Source of the DNA: an uncultured Sphingomonadaceae bacterium
GTDB lineage: Bacteria > Pseudomonadota > Alphaproteobacteria > Sphingomonadales > Sphingomonadaceae
Assembly (NCBI GenBank): GCA_947503245.1
Contig: CANNCV010000001.1
Location: 619,501 to 683,500 of the forward strand
Reading direction: 5' to 3'
DNA length: 64,000 nt
Part shown: one piece after another, positions 26,689 through 35,824 of the stretch
Numbering within the stretch: position 1 is the stretch's first letter
Layout of the letters: the number at the start of each line of letters is the position of its first letter
Notes under the pieces: generated by a model
What the model saw: the letters and a program-made list of their open reading frames with translations, nothing else
What the model was told of the DNA's origin: nothing
The model's database searches: none
Translations under genes and position numbers: made by a program

Positions 26689-26985
26689 CTATCCGTCCAG
26701 TTCATATATTGCGCGCGCCAGATATTCCGGCGGAATGTTAAGATCGTCCGATGCGGCCAGCACATCAGGTTCGTGCGATGCCAGCCAACCCATCACCGCC
26801 GACAACACTTCGGGTGATCCCGCGCGTTCGCGCAGATCATCAACCGAAAGGCCGGTCATGTCCAACAGTCTTTGGCTGCGATTATCATCACCAATCACCC
26901 AGGCCAGAACCTGCAAGGCAATGACATCGGCAGAGCTATAGCCCTTTTGCCCATGGGATTGCGGTTTTTGGAAAGGGTCAGCCAT
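26689..26985 (-). CDS. DUF3572 protein
   Basis: A 98-residue helical protein typical of alphaproteobacterial DUF3572, recognised from ALQVLAWVIGDDNRSQRLLDMTGLSVDDLRERAGSPEVL and the C-terminal IPPEYLARAIYELDG. The family is usually found beside divK, as here, in divergent orientation; its function is unknown. The N-terminal 15 residues (DPFQKPQSHGQKG) are probably flexible. Confidence 0.88.
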   Translation of the reverse strand: MADPFQKPQSHGQKGYSSADVIALQVLAWVIGDDNRSQRLLDMTGLSVDDLRERAGSPEVLSAVMGWLASHEPDVLAASDDLNIPPEYLARAIYELDG

Positions 26986-27202
26986 ATTTTGGCAGTGCTC
27001 ACTTGATGTTTGCCTATCGCCAGCGCATTGATGGCTGGCAATTTGGCGTGGTTGGGACTAGCTACAAACAGAATATCATGTGTGGTTGGCCAATCATGTT
27101 TCAAGTGGCATGATCGCGCTATTGCAGCAAGTGATAGTTGCAGTGGCTCTGGTTAAAGCCGCGCAGCCCGTTAAAATTTGGGCATAAATTTGGGACGGAA
27201 AA

Positions 27203-27565
27203 ATGGCAAAACGCATCTTGGTGGTCGAAGATAATGATTTGAACCGCAAATTATTCTGCGATTTGTTGCGCGCGCATGGTTATAGCGTGGAGCCAGTGTC
27301 AGATGGCCGTGAAGTGCTGGACAAAGCGCGTGAGTTTATTCCCAATCTGATGATCATGGATATCCAATTGCCGCATATTAGCGGGCTGGAACTGATCGAA
27401 GCGATTAAGGCGGACAAGACGCTGAAAACCATTCCCGTGCTGGCCGTGACTGCTTATGCCGGTACCGGTGACGAACAACGCATCCGCGCCGCCGGAGCAG
27501 AGGGCTATATCTCCAAACCCGTCAGCATCGGCCCCTTTGTTGAGGCCGTGAATAAGCTGATTTAG
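27203..27565 (+). CDS. divK: Single-domain response regulator DivK
   Basis: A 120-residue receiver domain without output. Acidic pair E9-D10 (VVEDNDLNRKLF), phosphoacceptor Asp53 (MIMDIQLPHISG), the conserved Thr in VTAYAG and Lys in YISKPVSI near residue 106 are all intact. Sequence and DUF3572 neighbour identify it as DivK, the essential polar regulator that acts on DivL-CckA to control CtrA. GGGACGGA upstream serves as ribosome site. Caulobacter has pleD next to divK; here the next gene on the plus strand is 3 kb away. Confidence 0.95.
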   Translation: MAKRILVVEDNDLNRKLFCDLLRAHGYSVEPVSDGREVLDKAREFIPNLMIMDIQLPHISGLELIEAIKADKTLKTIPVLAVTAYAGTGDEQRIRAAGAEGYISKPVSIGPFVEAVNKLI

Positions 27566-27613
27566 GCGGAATATCTTCTATTTCTTGCGCTCATATATAC
27601 GCAAACAATAGGC

Positions 27614-27763
27614 CTAACTGTCATCAGAGACAATACCGTCAAGGTTTGTATTTAAACTAAGCTCAACCTGATCAACATTTTTGTCCAGTTTAATCAGGAC
27701 AGGAGTGCTCCATGATTTGAGATTGTGACTGTTAGAATTTGATGTTTGGTCATTAGCATGCAT
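27614..27763 (-). CDS. 49-residue peptide gene, RiPP-precursor-like
   Basis: Too short for the ORF track. The minus-strand frame starts ATG CAT GCT at 27763 and ends TAG at 27614, giving a 49-residue peptide beginning MHANDQTSNSNS. The central KSWSTPVLIKLDKNVDQVE resembles the W/Y-x-x-P-x-L-x-x-L-(D/G) leader motif that RiPP recognition elements bind in lasso-type and related precursors; the C-terminus NLDGIVSDDS would be the core. A strong GAGAGG ribosome site lies eight bases before ATG and TATATATTC just upstream could be a -10 box. No modifying enzyme (asparagine-synthase-like, PqqD-like or rSAM) is in the window, so it may be an orphan or an ordinary small protein. Confidence 0.6.
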   Translation of the reverse strand: MHANDQTSNSNSHNLKSWSTPVLIKLDKNVDQVELSLNTNLDGIVSDDS

Positions 27764-27913
27764 TTTTGTACCCTCTCAAAGAATATATAGATACTTTACA
27801 GGCAGATACAGCTATTCAATAGACAGTCAATATAGTTGATCCGGAAAATGTGGCGAATGTGACGGCACAGCACGATTTATCATCATAGCGCGCGCGACGC
27901 CTTGAGCTGGCAC

Positions 27914-27951
27914 TAAGGCATAAAGCCTTTCCCCTATGGCGAAACGCCTTA
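27914..27951. other. Nested hairpins downstream of ftsK
   Basis: TAAGGC and GCCTTA form an outer stem; inside lie AAGGC/GCCTT and GGCG/CGCC short hairpins that compete with it. The position, 63 bases after the ftsK stop, suits a transcript 3' end, but there is no T run on either strand. Confidence 0.3.
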
Positions 27952-28014
27952 CTATCTAAAAGAAGACGCAGAACCCAGCGAGTAATGGATTGGGCTACAT
28001 TGCCCCATCAAGCC

Positions 28015-30387
28015 CTATAAAGGATTGCCATCCCTATCGCGAAAGACTTCGCGACGGCCGACATGATCGGGGGCGCTGACAAGGCCGTCCTCTTCCATCT
28101 GCTCAATCAAGCGGGCGGCGGTGTTATAGCCGACGCGCAATTGACGTTGCAGCCAGCTGGTTGATGCTTTCTGGCTTTCAAACACCATCTGGCAGGCACG
28201 GCGATAGCGTTCATTTTCCGGATTATCGTCAATCGTTGCGCCATCAAGCGCAAAGCCGCCATCAGCGGGTTCTTCAGTAACCGACTGGACATAATCGGGC
28301 TGGCCCTGTGCGCGCCAATGGTCGGCGACGCGGCGTACTTCGTCATCAGAGACAAAGGGGCCGTGCACACGGCTAAGCTGTTTGCCACCGGGCATATAGA
28401 GCATATCACCTTTGCCGAGCAGCTGCTCCGCGCCCTGTTCGCCCAAAATGGTGCGGCTGTCGATTTTTGAGGTGACGTGAAAGCTGATCCGCGTTGGTAG
28501 GTTAGCCTTGATAACGCCAGTGATAACGTCAACCGATGGCCGCTGTGTCGCCATGATAAGGTGGATGCCCGCAGCCCGCGCTTTTTGCGCCAATCGCTGG
28601 ATCAGGAATTCCACCTCTTTGCCCGCTGTCATCATCAGATCAGCGAGCTCGTCAACAATCACCACAATTTGCGGCAATGGCTCAAAATCAAGCTGCTCTT
28701 CCTCAAAAATTGGCTGGCCGCTATCAGGGTCAAAGCCGGTTTGCACCTTACGGCCCAATGGCTTGCCTTTGGCTTTGGCGATCTTCACCTTCTCATTAAA
28801 ATTTGCCAGATTGCGCACAGAGATGGACGACATCATGCGATAGCGTTCCTCCATCTGCTCCACCGCCCATTTGAGCGCGCGGACGGCCTTTGCCGGTTCG
28901 GTCACCACGGGGGAGAGCAGATGCGGAATATCATCATAGCTGGAGAGTTCCAGCATTTTGGGGTCGATCATGATCATCCGGCACTGATCGGGCGTCAGGC
29001 GATAGAGCAGTGACAGGATCATGCAGTTCAGGCCGACGGACTTACCCGAGCCGGTGGTGCCCGCCACCAGCAGATGCGGCATGGGCGAAAGATCGGCAAT
29101 AACCGGGTCGCCGCTGATATTTTTGCCCAGTATGATGGGCAATTGGCCGCGATTATCCGCAAAATGATGGCTGGCCACCATTTCATGCAGAACAACCATA
29201 TCGCGCTGTTGGTTCGGCAGTTCGATGCCAATCACATTTCGGCCGGGTATAACCGCGATACGCGCCGAAAGCGACGACATGTTGCGAGCAATATCATCGG
29301 CCAGCTGAATAACGCGGCTGGCTTTGATGCCAGGCGCTGGCTCCAGCTCATACATGGTGACCACAGGGCCAGGGCGTACAGCAGTGATATGGCCTTTAAC
29401 ATGAAAATCATCGAGCACATTTTCCAGCAAGCGCGCATTGCGCTCCAATGCCAGTTTGTCGAGCTTTGGTCCGGTGGGCGCTTCGGTCTGGTCCAGAAGA
29501 TCGAGCGACGGCAGATCATAATCACCAAAAAAATCGCCCTGACGGCTGGTCGGGCCAAGCTGCGCTTTGCGCGGCGGCAAGGACGGTTCAGTAATTTCCG
29601 GCGGAGCGCGGCGCTCTTGCCTCTCTGAAGCATCGCGCGGTTTGACCTTCTTATCGGTAACATCGCCAATATCAGTTTCGATGGCATCATCATCGCTATG
29701 GCGGGACCATGGCAGTGTGAAGCCGGTCAAGAAACTGGGCAGAGCGACGGCAAATTTTGGCTGTGGCAGGGTGAAGAGCGAGCGTTCAATGCGCAAAGCC
29801 TTCCAGACCATCCACAACCCGATAATGAGCGCTAGAGCAGACATGCCGATCATAACCCAGATTTGCAAATTCTCTGGCACCTGAGATTGCACCGCGCCAA
29901 TGCCTTTATTGGCTAAAATGCCGGTAAGTCCGCCCCATTGTGCGGGCAGACCGCCTGCGCGCCCTTCAAAAACCGTGCCGATAAACGCCGCAAGAAGCAG
30001 CAAGCCGCCACCCATTAATATGGTGTCACGCGGCCTTATCTTGTTATCGCCGCCATCCCATAAGCGCCGCGCAGTGACATAGATAAAGGGCAGAAGCAAA
30101 ACCGCAATCGGACCGATAAGATAGAGTGATCGATCGGAAACCCATGCTCCGGGCCGCCCCATCCAATTGCTGACAAGGCCGCCTGCTGCTGTGCTGGGAG
30201 ACGGATCGGATAATTCATGGCTCATCAACGCCAGTGCGAAGAACACGATGAAGACAAGCAACAGGCCAGCGACAATAAGCTCTAGGCTGCGGCCCAGACT
30301 TTCGCGCATGATAGCGCGCCAATCACCCGCTTTTGCTGATCGGGATTTGCTGCCTGTCCCGCTTTTTGTCATCGCCCTGCTCGCCAT
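28015..30387 (-). CDS. ftsK: DNA translocase FtsK
   Basis: A 790-residue septal DNA pump that clears and resolves chromosomes at division. About four N-terminal membrane helices (residues ~30-190), a Pro/charged linker (~210-300), then the RecA-like motor with Walker A VAGTTGSGKSVGLN near 455, Walker B IVVIVDELADLMM near 580, QRPSVDVITGVIKANLPTRI, and the C-terminal gamma winged helix (STSWLQRQLRVGYNTAARLIEQME) that reads KOPS. I start at ATG 30387 (MASRAMTKSG) because GGAG lies six bases upstream; the track's extra 30 residues lack this. Divergent from the UbiH gene. Confidence 0.96.
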   Translation of the reverse strand: MASRAMTKSGTGSKSRSAKAGDWRAIMRESLGRSLELIVAGLLLVFIVFFALALMSHELSDPSPSTAAGGLVSNWMGRPGAWVSDRSLYLIGPIAVLLLPFIYVTARRLWDGGDNKIRPRDTILMGGGLLLLAAFIGTVFEGRAGGLPAQWGGLTGILANKGIGAVQSQVPENLQIWVMIGMSALALIIGLWMVWKALRIERSLFTLPQPKFAVALPSFLTGFTLPWSRHSDDDAIETDIGDVTDKKVKPRDASERQERRAPPEITEPSLPPRKAQLGPTSRQGDFFGDYDLPSLDLLDQTEAPTGPKLDKLALERNARLLENVLDDFHVKGHITAVRPGPVVTMYELEPAPGIKASRVIQLADDIARNMSSLSARIAVIPGRNVIGIELPNQQRDMVVLHEMVASHHFADNRGQLPIILGKNISGDPVIADLSPMPHLLVAGTTGSGKSVGLNCMILSLLYRLTPDQCRMIMIDPKMLELSSYDDIPHLLSPVVTEPAKAVRALKWAVEQMEERYRMMSSISVRNLANFNEKVKIAKAKGKPLGRKVQTGFDPDSGQPIFEEEQLDFEPLPQIVVIVDELADLMMTAGKEVEFLIQRLAQKARAAGIHLIMATQRPSVDVITGVIKANLPTRISFHVTSKIDSRTILGEQGAEQLLGKGDMLYMPGGKQLSRVHGPFVSDDEVRRVADHWRAQGQPDYVQSVTEEPADGGFALDGATIDDNPENERYRRACQMVFESQKASTSWLQRQLRVGYNTAARLIEQMEEDGLVSAPDHVGRREVFRDRDGNPL

Positions 30388-30570
30388 AAGGCACTCCGTA
30401 TTGTCCGGTTCGACTGCCCTTAGCGCGGCTGTCGCTGTGTTGCGGCCATAATGCACAGGCAGAGGACTCCGCGTCAAGAGTCGAAAATGTCACGTTTTCT
30501 GCGGCTTGAATCATCTGGTGAGCGACACCAATTCTTTGCATAGACAATCATATCGCGATAAAGGCAGCTA

Positions 30571-31869
30571 ATGGCAGCAAAAAACCCCCCGCAAAGCGCA
30601 ATTAGCAGCGATGTTATTGTTTCAGGAGCAGGTCTTATAGGGCTTAGCATGGCGCTGGCATTGGCGCGTTCGGGTGTCTCTGTGCAGCTTATTGACCGGC
30701 GCAGCCCTGATGCCATTGCTCAAAGAGCAAGTCAGCAAGAGGGCGGGGATATTCGCGCCACGGCCATTATCCGCTCCAGTTGGGAAATGTTCTGCGCTTT
30801 GGGGTTGGAAGATGCTCTGGCACCAAGTTCGCAGCCTATCAATGCAATTGAAGTGCGCGATGGAGTTGCTGGCAAACCGCTGCGGTTTGCGGGTGAAGAT
30901 GGCGATGCTGAAGAACCGGGCGCGATGGGGCAGATGGTGCCTAATACTGTACTGGCCAGCGCTTTGTTTGATGCACCGTCCTGTCATGAACTTGTGACCG
31001 GGCATTTTGGTGCGGCCATTGCAGAACAGAGTGAAGATGCACATCGTCATAAAGTCAGATTGGACAATGGCACACAGATAGAGGCGTCATTATTGATAAT
31101 CGCCGAAGGACGCCAATCATCCAGCCGCGATGCCAAAGGCTTTGTGCCAACACGCTGGCAATATGATCATCATGCGATTGTCGCGACCATCGGGCACAGC
31201 CTGCCGCATCACGGCGTAGCGCATGAACTGTTCTTCACTGATGGCCCATTGGCGATGCTGCCACTGCCCGAAGCTGAGCCTGTAACAGGTGTTGCGAGTG
31301 ACGGGCATGAATATCGCTCATCGCTTGTATGGTCTTTGCCTGCGGATAAGGCAGAAGGCTATGGCGCATTGTCACCGCGGGGCTTTGCCGCAGAACTTGG
31401 CAAGATATTACAGCCATTATTTGGCGATATCTCCCCCATTGGCGAACGCGTCACATATCCTTTGTCATTCCATGTTGTGAACCACCCCGTGCGTGGGCGC
31501 AGTGTCGTCATTGGTGACGGTGCACATGCGCTGCATCCTATTGCCGGGCAAGGCTTTAACCTTGGGTTGCGGGATGTTGCCTGTCTGGCCGAAATTGTTG
31601 CAGAAAATGTACGCATGGGCCTTGATTGCGGCGATGCAGGGCAGTTGGAGCGATATAGCAATTGGCGTGATGGCGATGTCACCATGATGGCGGCAGCGAC
31701 GGATGGACTGACCCGTATCTTTGGGCTTTCCGGTAAAACCGCCAGCAAAATCCGTCAGGCCGGTATGGCCATGGTCGGCGGTGTGCCGGCACTGCGTAAT
31801 ATAGTGGCCAGTGAAGCGCGCGGTGAAGCAGGGCGGTTGCCGCGACTGTTACAGGGCTTAGAGGTTTAG
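30571..31869 (+). CDS. UbiH/UbiF/COQ6-family ubiquinone hydroxylase
   Basis: A 432-residue FAD-dependent aromatic hydroxylase of ubiquinone synthesis. The FAD dinucleotide motif VIVSGAGLIGLSMALALARSG is near residue 15, and the family signature GDGAHALHPIAGQGFNLGLRDV is near 313. Typical UbiH/UbiF/VisC length is ~400. Which ring position it hydroxylates (C5, C6 or C1; the alphaproteobacterial UbiL/UbiM variants are possible) cannot be read from the sequence. AAAGG before ATG supports the start. COQ9 in the same window belongs to the same pathway. Confidence 0.92.
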   Translation: MAAKNPPQSAISSDVIVSGAGLIGLSMALALARSGVSVQLIDRRSPDAIAQRASQQEGGDIRATAIIRSSWEMFCALGLEDALAPSSQPINAIEVRDGVAGKPLRFAGEDGDAEEPGAMGQMVPNTVLASALFDAPSCHELVTGHFGAAIAEQSEDAHRHKVRLDNGTQIEASLLIIAEGRQSSSRDAKGFVPTRWQYDHHAIVATIGHSLPHHGVAHELFFTDGPLAMLPLPEAEPVTGVASDGHEYRSSLVWSLPADKAEGYGALSPRGFAAELGKILQPLFGDISPIGERVTYPLSFHVVNHPVRGRSVVIGDGAHALHPIAGQGFNLGLRDVACLAEIVAENVRMGLDCGDAGQLERYSNWRDGDVTMMAAATDGLTRIFGLSGKTASKIRQAGMAMVGGVPALRNIVASEARGEAGRLPRLLQGLEV

Positions 31870-32006
31870 GCTTAAGCCTAGGGATATCTCTGATCATATC
31901 CTTGAGCATAACCAATGCCAGACTTGCAACTTTCCACGCCATGGTGCAGGGCATAATGATTATGCGGCGCACACGCTCTCCCTCTTTCATCACCTGATAT
32001 TCGGCT

Positions 32007-33320
32007 ATGTCTCCCTTTCCTTGGCTTGACCTTGTCATTATCGGGCTATTGATATTGCTCAACGGCGTTTTTGCTATGTCGGAGCTGGCCATTGTGTCAG
32101 CCCGCACGGCGCGATTGGCGTCTATGGCCGAAGATGGCAATCGCGGTGCACGTGTGGCGATGAAACTGGCCACTGATCCGGGCCGCTTTTTGTCGACAGT
32201 ACAGGTCGGCATTACGCTGATCGGCATTTTGGCGGGTGCCTATTCGGGCTCTAGCCTGGGCGGCCCAGTGGGTGAGCGGCTACAGGCTCTGGGGTTGGCA
32301 GCCGATATGTCCGCCAGTGTCGGTTTCGCGCTGGTTATCGGTGTGACCACCTATGCATCATTGGTTATCGGCGAATTGGTTCCCAAACAGATCGCATTGC
32401 GCTCTGCTGAGCGGATTGCAGTGGCCATGGCTGTGCCTATGGACGCTTTGGCACGTATTGCTTTGCCTATTGTTTGGCTGCTTGACCGAACAAGCGCACT
32501 CATCTTTCGCCTTATGGGCTTGCGGCGTTCATCCGATGATGTGGTGACCGCAGAAGAATTGCAGATGGTCTTTGCAGAAGCCACTCGGTCCGGCGTTATT
32601 GAGGAACAAGAACGGGCGATTATTTCCGGCGTTGTGCGCTTGGGGGATCGTCCTGTCCGTGAAATTATGACACCGCGTACAGAGATTGACTCTGTTGATG
32701 TGAATGCAAGCAAAGACGAGATTCTGGCGCTGCTGGAGCGTTCACCGCATAGCCTGTTGCCGGTCACTGATGGCAGTGTTGATGATATTATCGGCATTAT
32801 AAAGGTGCGCCAACTATTGAAAGAGATGGTGTCAGGCAAGATACCCGATTTGCGCGGCATGATGCTGCCTGCGGCGACAGTCCCGGACCAACGTGATGCC
32901 ATGGATGCTCTGGGTGTGCTCCAAAGTGCTGATGTTGCCATGGTCATGGTTCGCGATGAATATGGCCATCTTGACGGGCTGCTGACTCCGGCTGACTTTC
33001 TGTCAGCGCTGGCGGGCAATTTTGTGTCCGATCAGGACCATGACGAAGATTTGAGCATCATTGAACGCAATGATGGCAGCCTTTTGGTGCCCGGCGCTCT
33101 CGCTGCGGATGTTATGGCAGAGCGCACTGGCATCAAGTTTGATGATAACCGCGACTTCGCCACTGTTGCAGGTTATGCATTGGCAATATTGCGCAGACTG
33201 CCCAAAGAGGGTGAGCAATTTAGTGATCAGGGCTGGCAGTTTGAGATTATCGATATGGACAATCGCAAGATAGACAAATTGCTGGTCAGCAAATTGCCGG
33301 AAGATAGCAAAAAGACCTGA
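32007..33320 (+). CDS. CNNM/CorC-family (HlyC/TlyC) membrane protein
   Basis: A 437-residue protein with an N-terminal DUF21/CNNM membrane domain (four hydrophobic segments within residues ~5-170, including ISAR-like IVSARTARLASMAEDG), a CBS pair (residues ~215-330, starting REIMTPRTEIDSVDV) and a C-terminal CorC/HlyC domain (DGSLLVPGALAADVM...). The family is linked to Mg2+/Co2+ efflux, although often called hemolysin. It follows the UbiH gene by 137 bases on the same strand and converges on bamE, whose terminator overlaps its last codons. Confidence 0.92.
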   Translation: MSPFPWLDLVIIGLLILLNGVFAMSELAIVSARTARLASMAEDGNRGARVAMKLATDPGRFLSTVQVGITLIGILAGAYSGSSLGGPVGERLQALGLAADMSASVGFALVIGVTTYASLVIGELVPKQIALRSAERIAVAMAVPMDALARIALPIVWLLDRTSALIFRLMGLRRSSDDVVTAEELQMVFAEATRSGVIEEQERAIISGVVRLGDRPVREIMTPRTEIDSVDVNASKDEILALLERSPHSLLPVTDGSVDDIIGIIKVRQLLKEMVSGKIPDLRGMMLPAATVPDQRDAMDALGVLQSADVAMVMVRDEYGHLDGLLTPADFLSALAGNFVSDQDHDEDLSIIERNDGSLLVPGALAADVMAERTGIKFDDNRDFATVAGYALAILRRLPKEGEQFSDQGWQFEIIDMDNRKIDKLLVSKLPEDSKKT

Positions 33321-33333
33321 TCCTTTTCAGGCC
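33311..33333 (-). terminator. Rho-independent terminator of bamE, inside the corC 3' end
   Basis: On the minus strand GGCCTGA and TCAGGTC form a seven-pair stem (one G-U) with a six-base loop, followed by TTTTTGC. It overlaps the last codons of the convergent CorC-family gene. Confidence 0.65.
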
Positions 33334-33346
33334 AAAATTAAGGATA

Positions 33347-33841
33347 TTATCTGCCGGGTGCGCCAGCGCCGCCGCCTGTTCCCGGTGCGCCGACTGTTCC
33401 GATATTTCCGAACAGATCTTCAAAGAAGCCGCGCTCACGGCCCAATGTTGGTGTTTTATCGCCTTCAGGAGATAGGTTTACAGCCAGCTCTACGCCCGTT
33501 TTGTTAACGCCAACAACATTGCCGCGATCATCAAATTCGATGCGCAATACGGTTTGTGCACTCGGCTTTGGGCGGGCAAATGCCAGTTGACGGGTATCAC
33601 GTGCGACATAATACCATTGGTTTTTGTCAAACTGACCAACAAATGTTGGCCGGCCCAGCGTATCTTCTACAGAACGTTTATTATCGACGCCGGGTTGTAT
33701 TGCGCTGACCAATACCTGATCTGCCACATAGCCCTGATGGCCGCGAATTTGGGTGCAGCCAGAAAGAACGACCGCGCAACCTGCTATCAGGCATGCAGTT
33801 TTCAAAGTGCTGGAAAGTGATTTGGATGATCTGTGTTTCAT
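33347..33841 (-). CDS. bamE: Outer membrane assembly lipoprotein BamE
   Basis: A 164-residue SmpA/BamE lipoprotein of the BAM complex that folds outer-membrane proteins. Signal peptide with lipobox VVLSGC near residue 24-29; the BamE fold shows in GVDNKRSVEDTLGRPTFVGQFDKNQWYYVARDTRQLAF (residues ~52-90) and VLRIEFDDRGNVV. The C-terminal tail is Gly/Ala rich (APGTGGGAGAPGR) and likely disordered. I start at ATG 33841 (MKHRSS), with GGTGG five bases upstream, rather than the track's GTG. Divergent from the cytochrome bc1 chaperone. Confidence 0.93.
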   Translation of the reverse strand: MKHRSSKSLSSTLKTACLIAGCAVVLSGCTQIRGHQGYVADQVLVSAIQPGVDNKRSVEDTLGRPTFVGQFDKNQWYYVARDTRQLAFARPKPSAQTVLRIEFDDRGNVVGVNKTGVELAVNLSPEGDKTPTLGRERGFFEDLFGNIGTVGAPGTGGGAGAPGR

Positions 33842-34042
33842 AATATCCACCGGCTCGGTTTATCCCTTAACTGCAATTTCGCTTTGGACCCCATGAGTCC
33901 GCAATCATGTGTTGCGCATCGCATCTGTCCGCACAAATAGCAATATCCGATTCTACCGGCACAGCTATGCAACCTTATATTGCCAAGCGCGTTATGGACT
34001 TTAATGTCACAAATGACACTTTAACGGGGAGTGAATTACTAA

Positions 34043-34594
34043 ATGCGGTCGATTTTTACTCCGCTCTCGCGATTGTTTCGCAAAGATGACAGGCGGGATG
34101 CGGTTATGCCGCTCTATAATGCCATTGTTGCCGAAGCACGCAACCCCTATTGGTATGAAGCTGGCGGCCTTAAAGACACGATAAACGGCCGTTTCAACAT
34201 GCTTATTACGCTGATAGTTCTGGTCCTGCTGAAATTGGAATCCATCGATGGACAGGATGAGGCCAGCGTAGCGATAACCGAATTATTTGTCGACGATATG
34301 GATGAACAGATGCGTCAACAAGGCATTGGCGATGTCGTGGTTGGCAAACGCATTGGCAAGATGGTCAGTGCATTGGGTGGCCGTCTTACAGTGTTCCGCA
34401 AAACATTTTTGCTATCAGGTGATGATCGCAATACGGCAATGGATGCACTGTTAAAGCGAAATCTTTATGAAGATGAAGACGTTAGCCAAGAGGCCTTGCG
34501 CAGCACGCGTAATGCTTTAATCGCACGTTATGAAGGGCTTCAAGCCCATTCAACAGACCGTATTTTTGCAGGTGATCTTTGGTCATCATTATGA
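34043..34594 (+). CDS. Ubiquinol-cytochrome c chaperone family protein
   Basis: A 183-residue protein of the Ubiq_cyt_C_chap family (bacterial relatives of mitochondrial CBP3/UQCC1), which helps assemble cytochrome bc1. Recognised from YNAIVAEARNPYWYEAGGLKDTINGRFNMLITLIVLVLLKLE and FVDDMDEQMRQQGIGDVVVGKRIGKMVSALGGRLTVF. Cytoplasmic, helical. GGGGAG lies 11 bases before ATG. Followed 32 bases later by the YceD-like gene, a pairing common in alphaproteobacteria. Confidence 0.93.
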   Translation: MRSIFTPLSRLFRKDDRRDAVMPLYNAIVAEARNPYWYEAGGLKDTINGRFNMLITLIVLVLLKLESIDGQDEASVAITELFVDDMDEQMRQQGIGDVVVGKRIGKMVSALGGRLTVFRKTFLLSGDDRNTAMDALLKRNLYEDEDVSQEALRSTRNALIARYEGLQAHSTDRIFAGDLWSSL

Positions 34595-34626
34595 CCGACA
34601 GATATTAAGGCTATAATATTAGTTTG

Positions 34627-35202
34627 ATGCATATGGATAATGCACACTCCCATAATGATGAACAGCAAGCGGAATATTCCGTTGTTGTTGATATTCGCCA
34701 GTTGAGCGACGCTCCGACCAAAATATCCGCCACTGCGCAAGAAAGAGCCGCATTGGCAAAGCGTTTTGATATTATCGATATTGAGGAATTGTCGGCAACT
34801 ATTGGCTATCGGCATGATGATGCGGCGGTGATGGCCACTGGCCGATTGTCAGCGGATATTGTGCAGCAATGCGTTGTTTCTCTAGAACCATTTTCAACCA
34901 ACATCACGCATGATTTCTCTATCGTCTTTCAGCCTGTAGAGACCGTTTCAGATTTGCCGGAACAAGATGCTGAAAGCGGTGATGACAGTTTTGAAATTGA
35001 TAGTGATGATTGTGACGTGATGACCTATGCTGATGGTCGCTTCGACATAGGAGAGGCCGTTGCTCAAACTTTGGCGCTGGAGCTAGACCCGTTTCCACGG
35101 GGGCCCAATGCAGAAGATGTTGCAAAGGCGCATGGCTTGGTCACCGAAGTGCCAAAGGACAACCCCTTTGCGATGTTGGAACAGCTTAAGCCCAAGGGCT
35201 AA
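34627..35202 (+). CDS. YceD/DUF177 protein (large ribosomal RNA accumulation factor)
   Basis: A 191-residue acidic protein of the DUF177 family; in bacteria and plants the family affects 23S rRNA accumulation. Recognised from the two-part layout: TGRLSADIVQQCVVSLEPFSTNITHDFSIVF (usual CxxxC partly reduced to one Cys) and the C-terminal DIGEAVAQTLALELDPFPRGP. In many bacteria yceD precedes rpmF (L32); here rpmF is absent and ssb follows in the opposite direction. The start is uncertain among TTG 34624, ATG 34627 and ATG 34633; none has a strong ribosome site. Confidence 0.85.
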   Translation: MHMDNAHSHNDEQQAEYSVVVDIRQLSDAPTKISATAQERAALAKRFDIIDIEELSATIGYRHDDAAVMATGRLSADIVQQCVVSLEPFSTNITHDFSIVFQPVETVSDLPEQDAESGDDSFEIDSDDCDVMTYADGRFDIGEAVAQTLALELDPFPRGPNAEDVAKAHGLVTEVPKDNPFAMLEQLKPKG

Positions 35203-35236
35203 TGTTCACCATTATCTGCAAATATGCGCTCGCGCT

Positions 35237-35776
35237 TCAAAACGGGACTTCATCGTCCAGATCATCATAGCCACCGCTTGGCCCTGATCCGCCAGAACCG
35301 CCACCCATCGAGCCGCTTCCGCCGCCGCCTTGGTTCCAGCCACCAGAACCACCGCCTGATCCTCCAGAGGCACCTCCGCCATAGCCACCGCCCATGGAGC
35401 CGCCACCACCGCCGCCGCCGGCATTTGCGCTATCAAGCATGGTCAGAGTGCCATTATAGCCCTGCAAAACCACCTCTGTGGTATAGCGGTCATTGCCTTG
35501 CTGATCCTGCCATTTGCGTGTGCGCAAGCTGCCCTCGACATAAACCTTGCTGCCTTTTTTCAGGTAGCTCTCTGCAATCTTGACCAGCCCTTCGGAGAAG
35601 ATAGCGACCGAAACCCATTCCGTGCGCTCTTGCTTTTCGCCGGTATTGCGATCCTTCCAACTTTCTGAGCAAGCAAGCCGCAAATTGCATACACGGCCAC
35701 CACTTTGAAAGCTGCGCACTTCAGGGTCTGCACCCAAATTGCCGATGAGAATGACTTTATTGACCGAGCCTGCCAC
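35237..35776 (-). CDS. ssb: Single-stranded DNA-binding protein
   Basis: A 179-residue SSB. OB-fold (residues 1-112) begins [21 protein letters not shown] and includes [33 protein letters not shown] long Gly-rich linker (residues ~118-165, [16 protein letters not shown] repeats) leads to the conserved acidic tip DDLDDEVPF that recruits replication and repair partners. The linker is long enough to scramble the ORF shadows around 35.3 kb. Located between yceD and feoB rather than next to uvrA. Confidence 0.96.
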   Translation of the reverse strand: MAGSVNKVILIGNLGADPEVRSFQSGGRVCNLRLACSESWKDRNTGEKQERTEWVSVAIFSEGLVKIAESYLKKGSKVYVEGSLRTRKWQDQQGNDRYTTEVVLQGYNGTLTMLDSANAGGGGGGGSMGGGYGGGASGGSGGGSGGWNQGGGGSGSMGGGSGGSGPSGGYDDLDDEVPF

Positions 35777-35824
35777 GAATCGCGCTCCCTTATTGAAAAC
35801 CAGTTATGCTATTTTCTAACCCTA

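Larger units (their letters stand above)
27566..28014. other. Intergenic region between divK and ftsK
   Basis: 449 bases holding the 49-residue peptide gene at its left and a pair of small hairpins at its right. The middle part (about 27780-27900) is AT-rich and I see no gene in it. Confidence 0.6.

Noticed and set aside
31679-32227. Minus-strand ORF whose middle part (MKEGERVRRIII...) looks protein-like in the 137-base gap before the CorC gene
   Set aside because: Its ends overlap two certain genes in antisense, there is no ribosome site before the internal ATG, and the gap is too short for a full gene.
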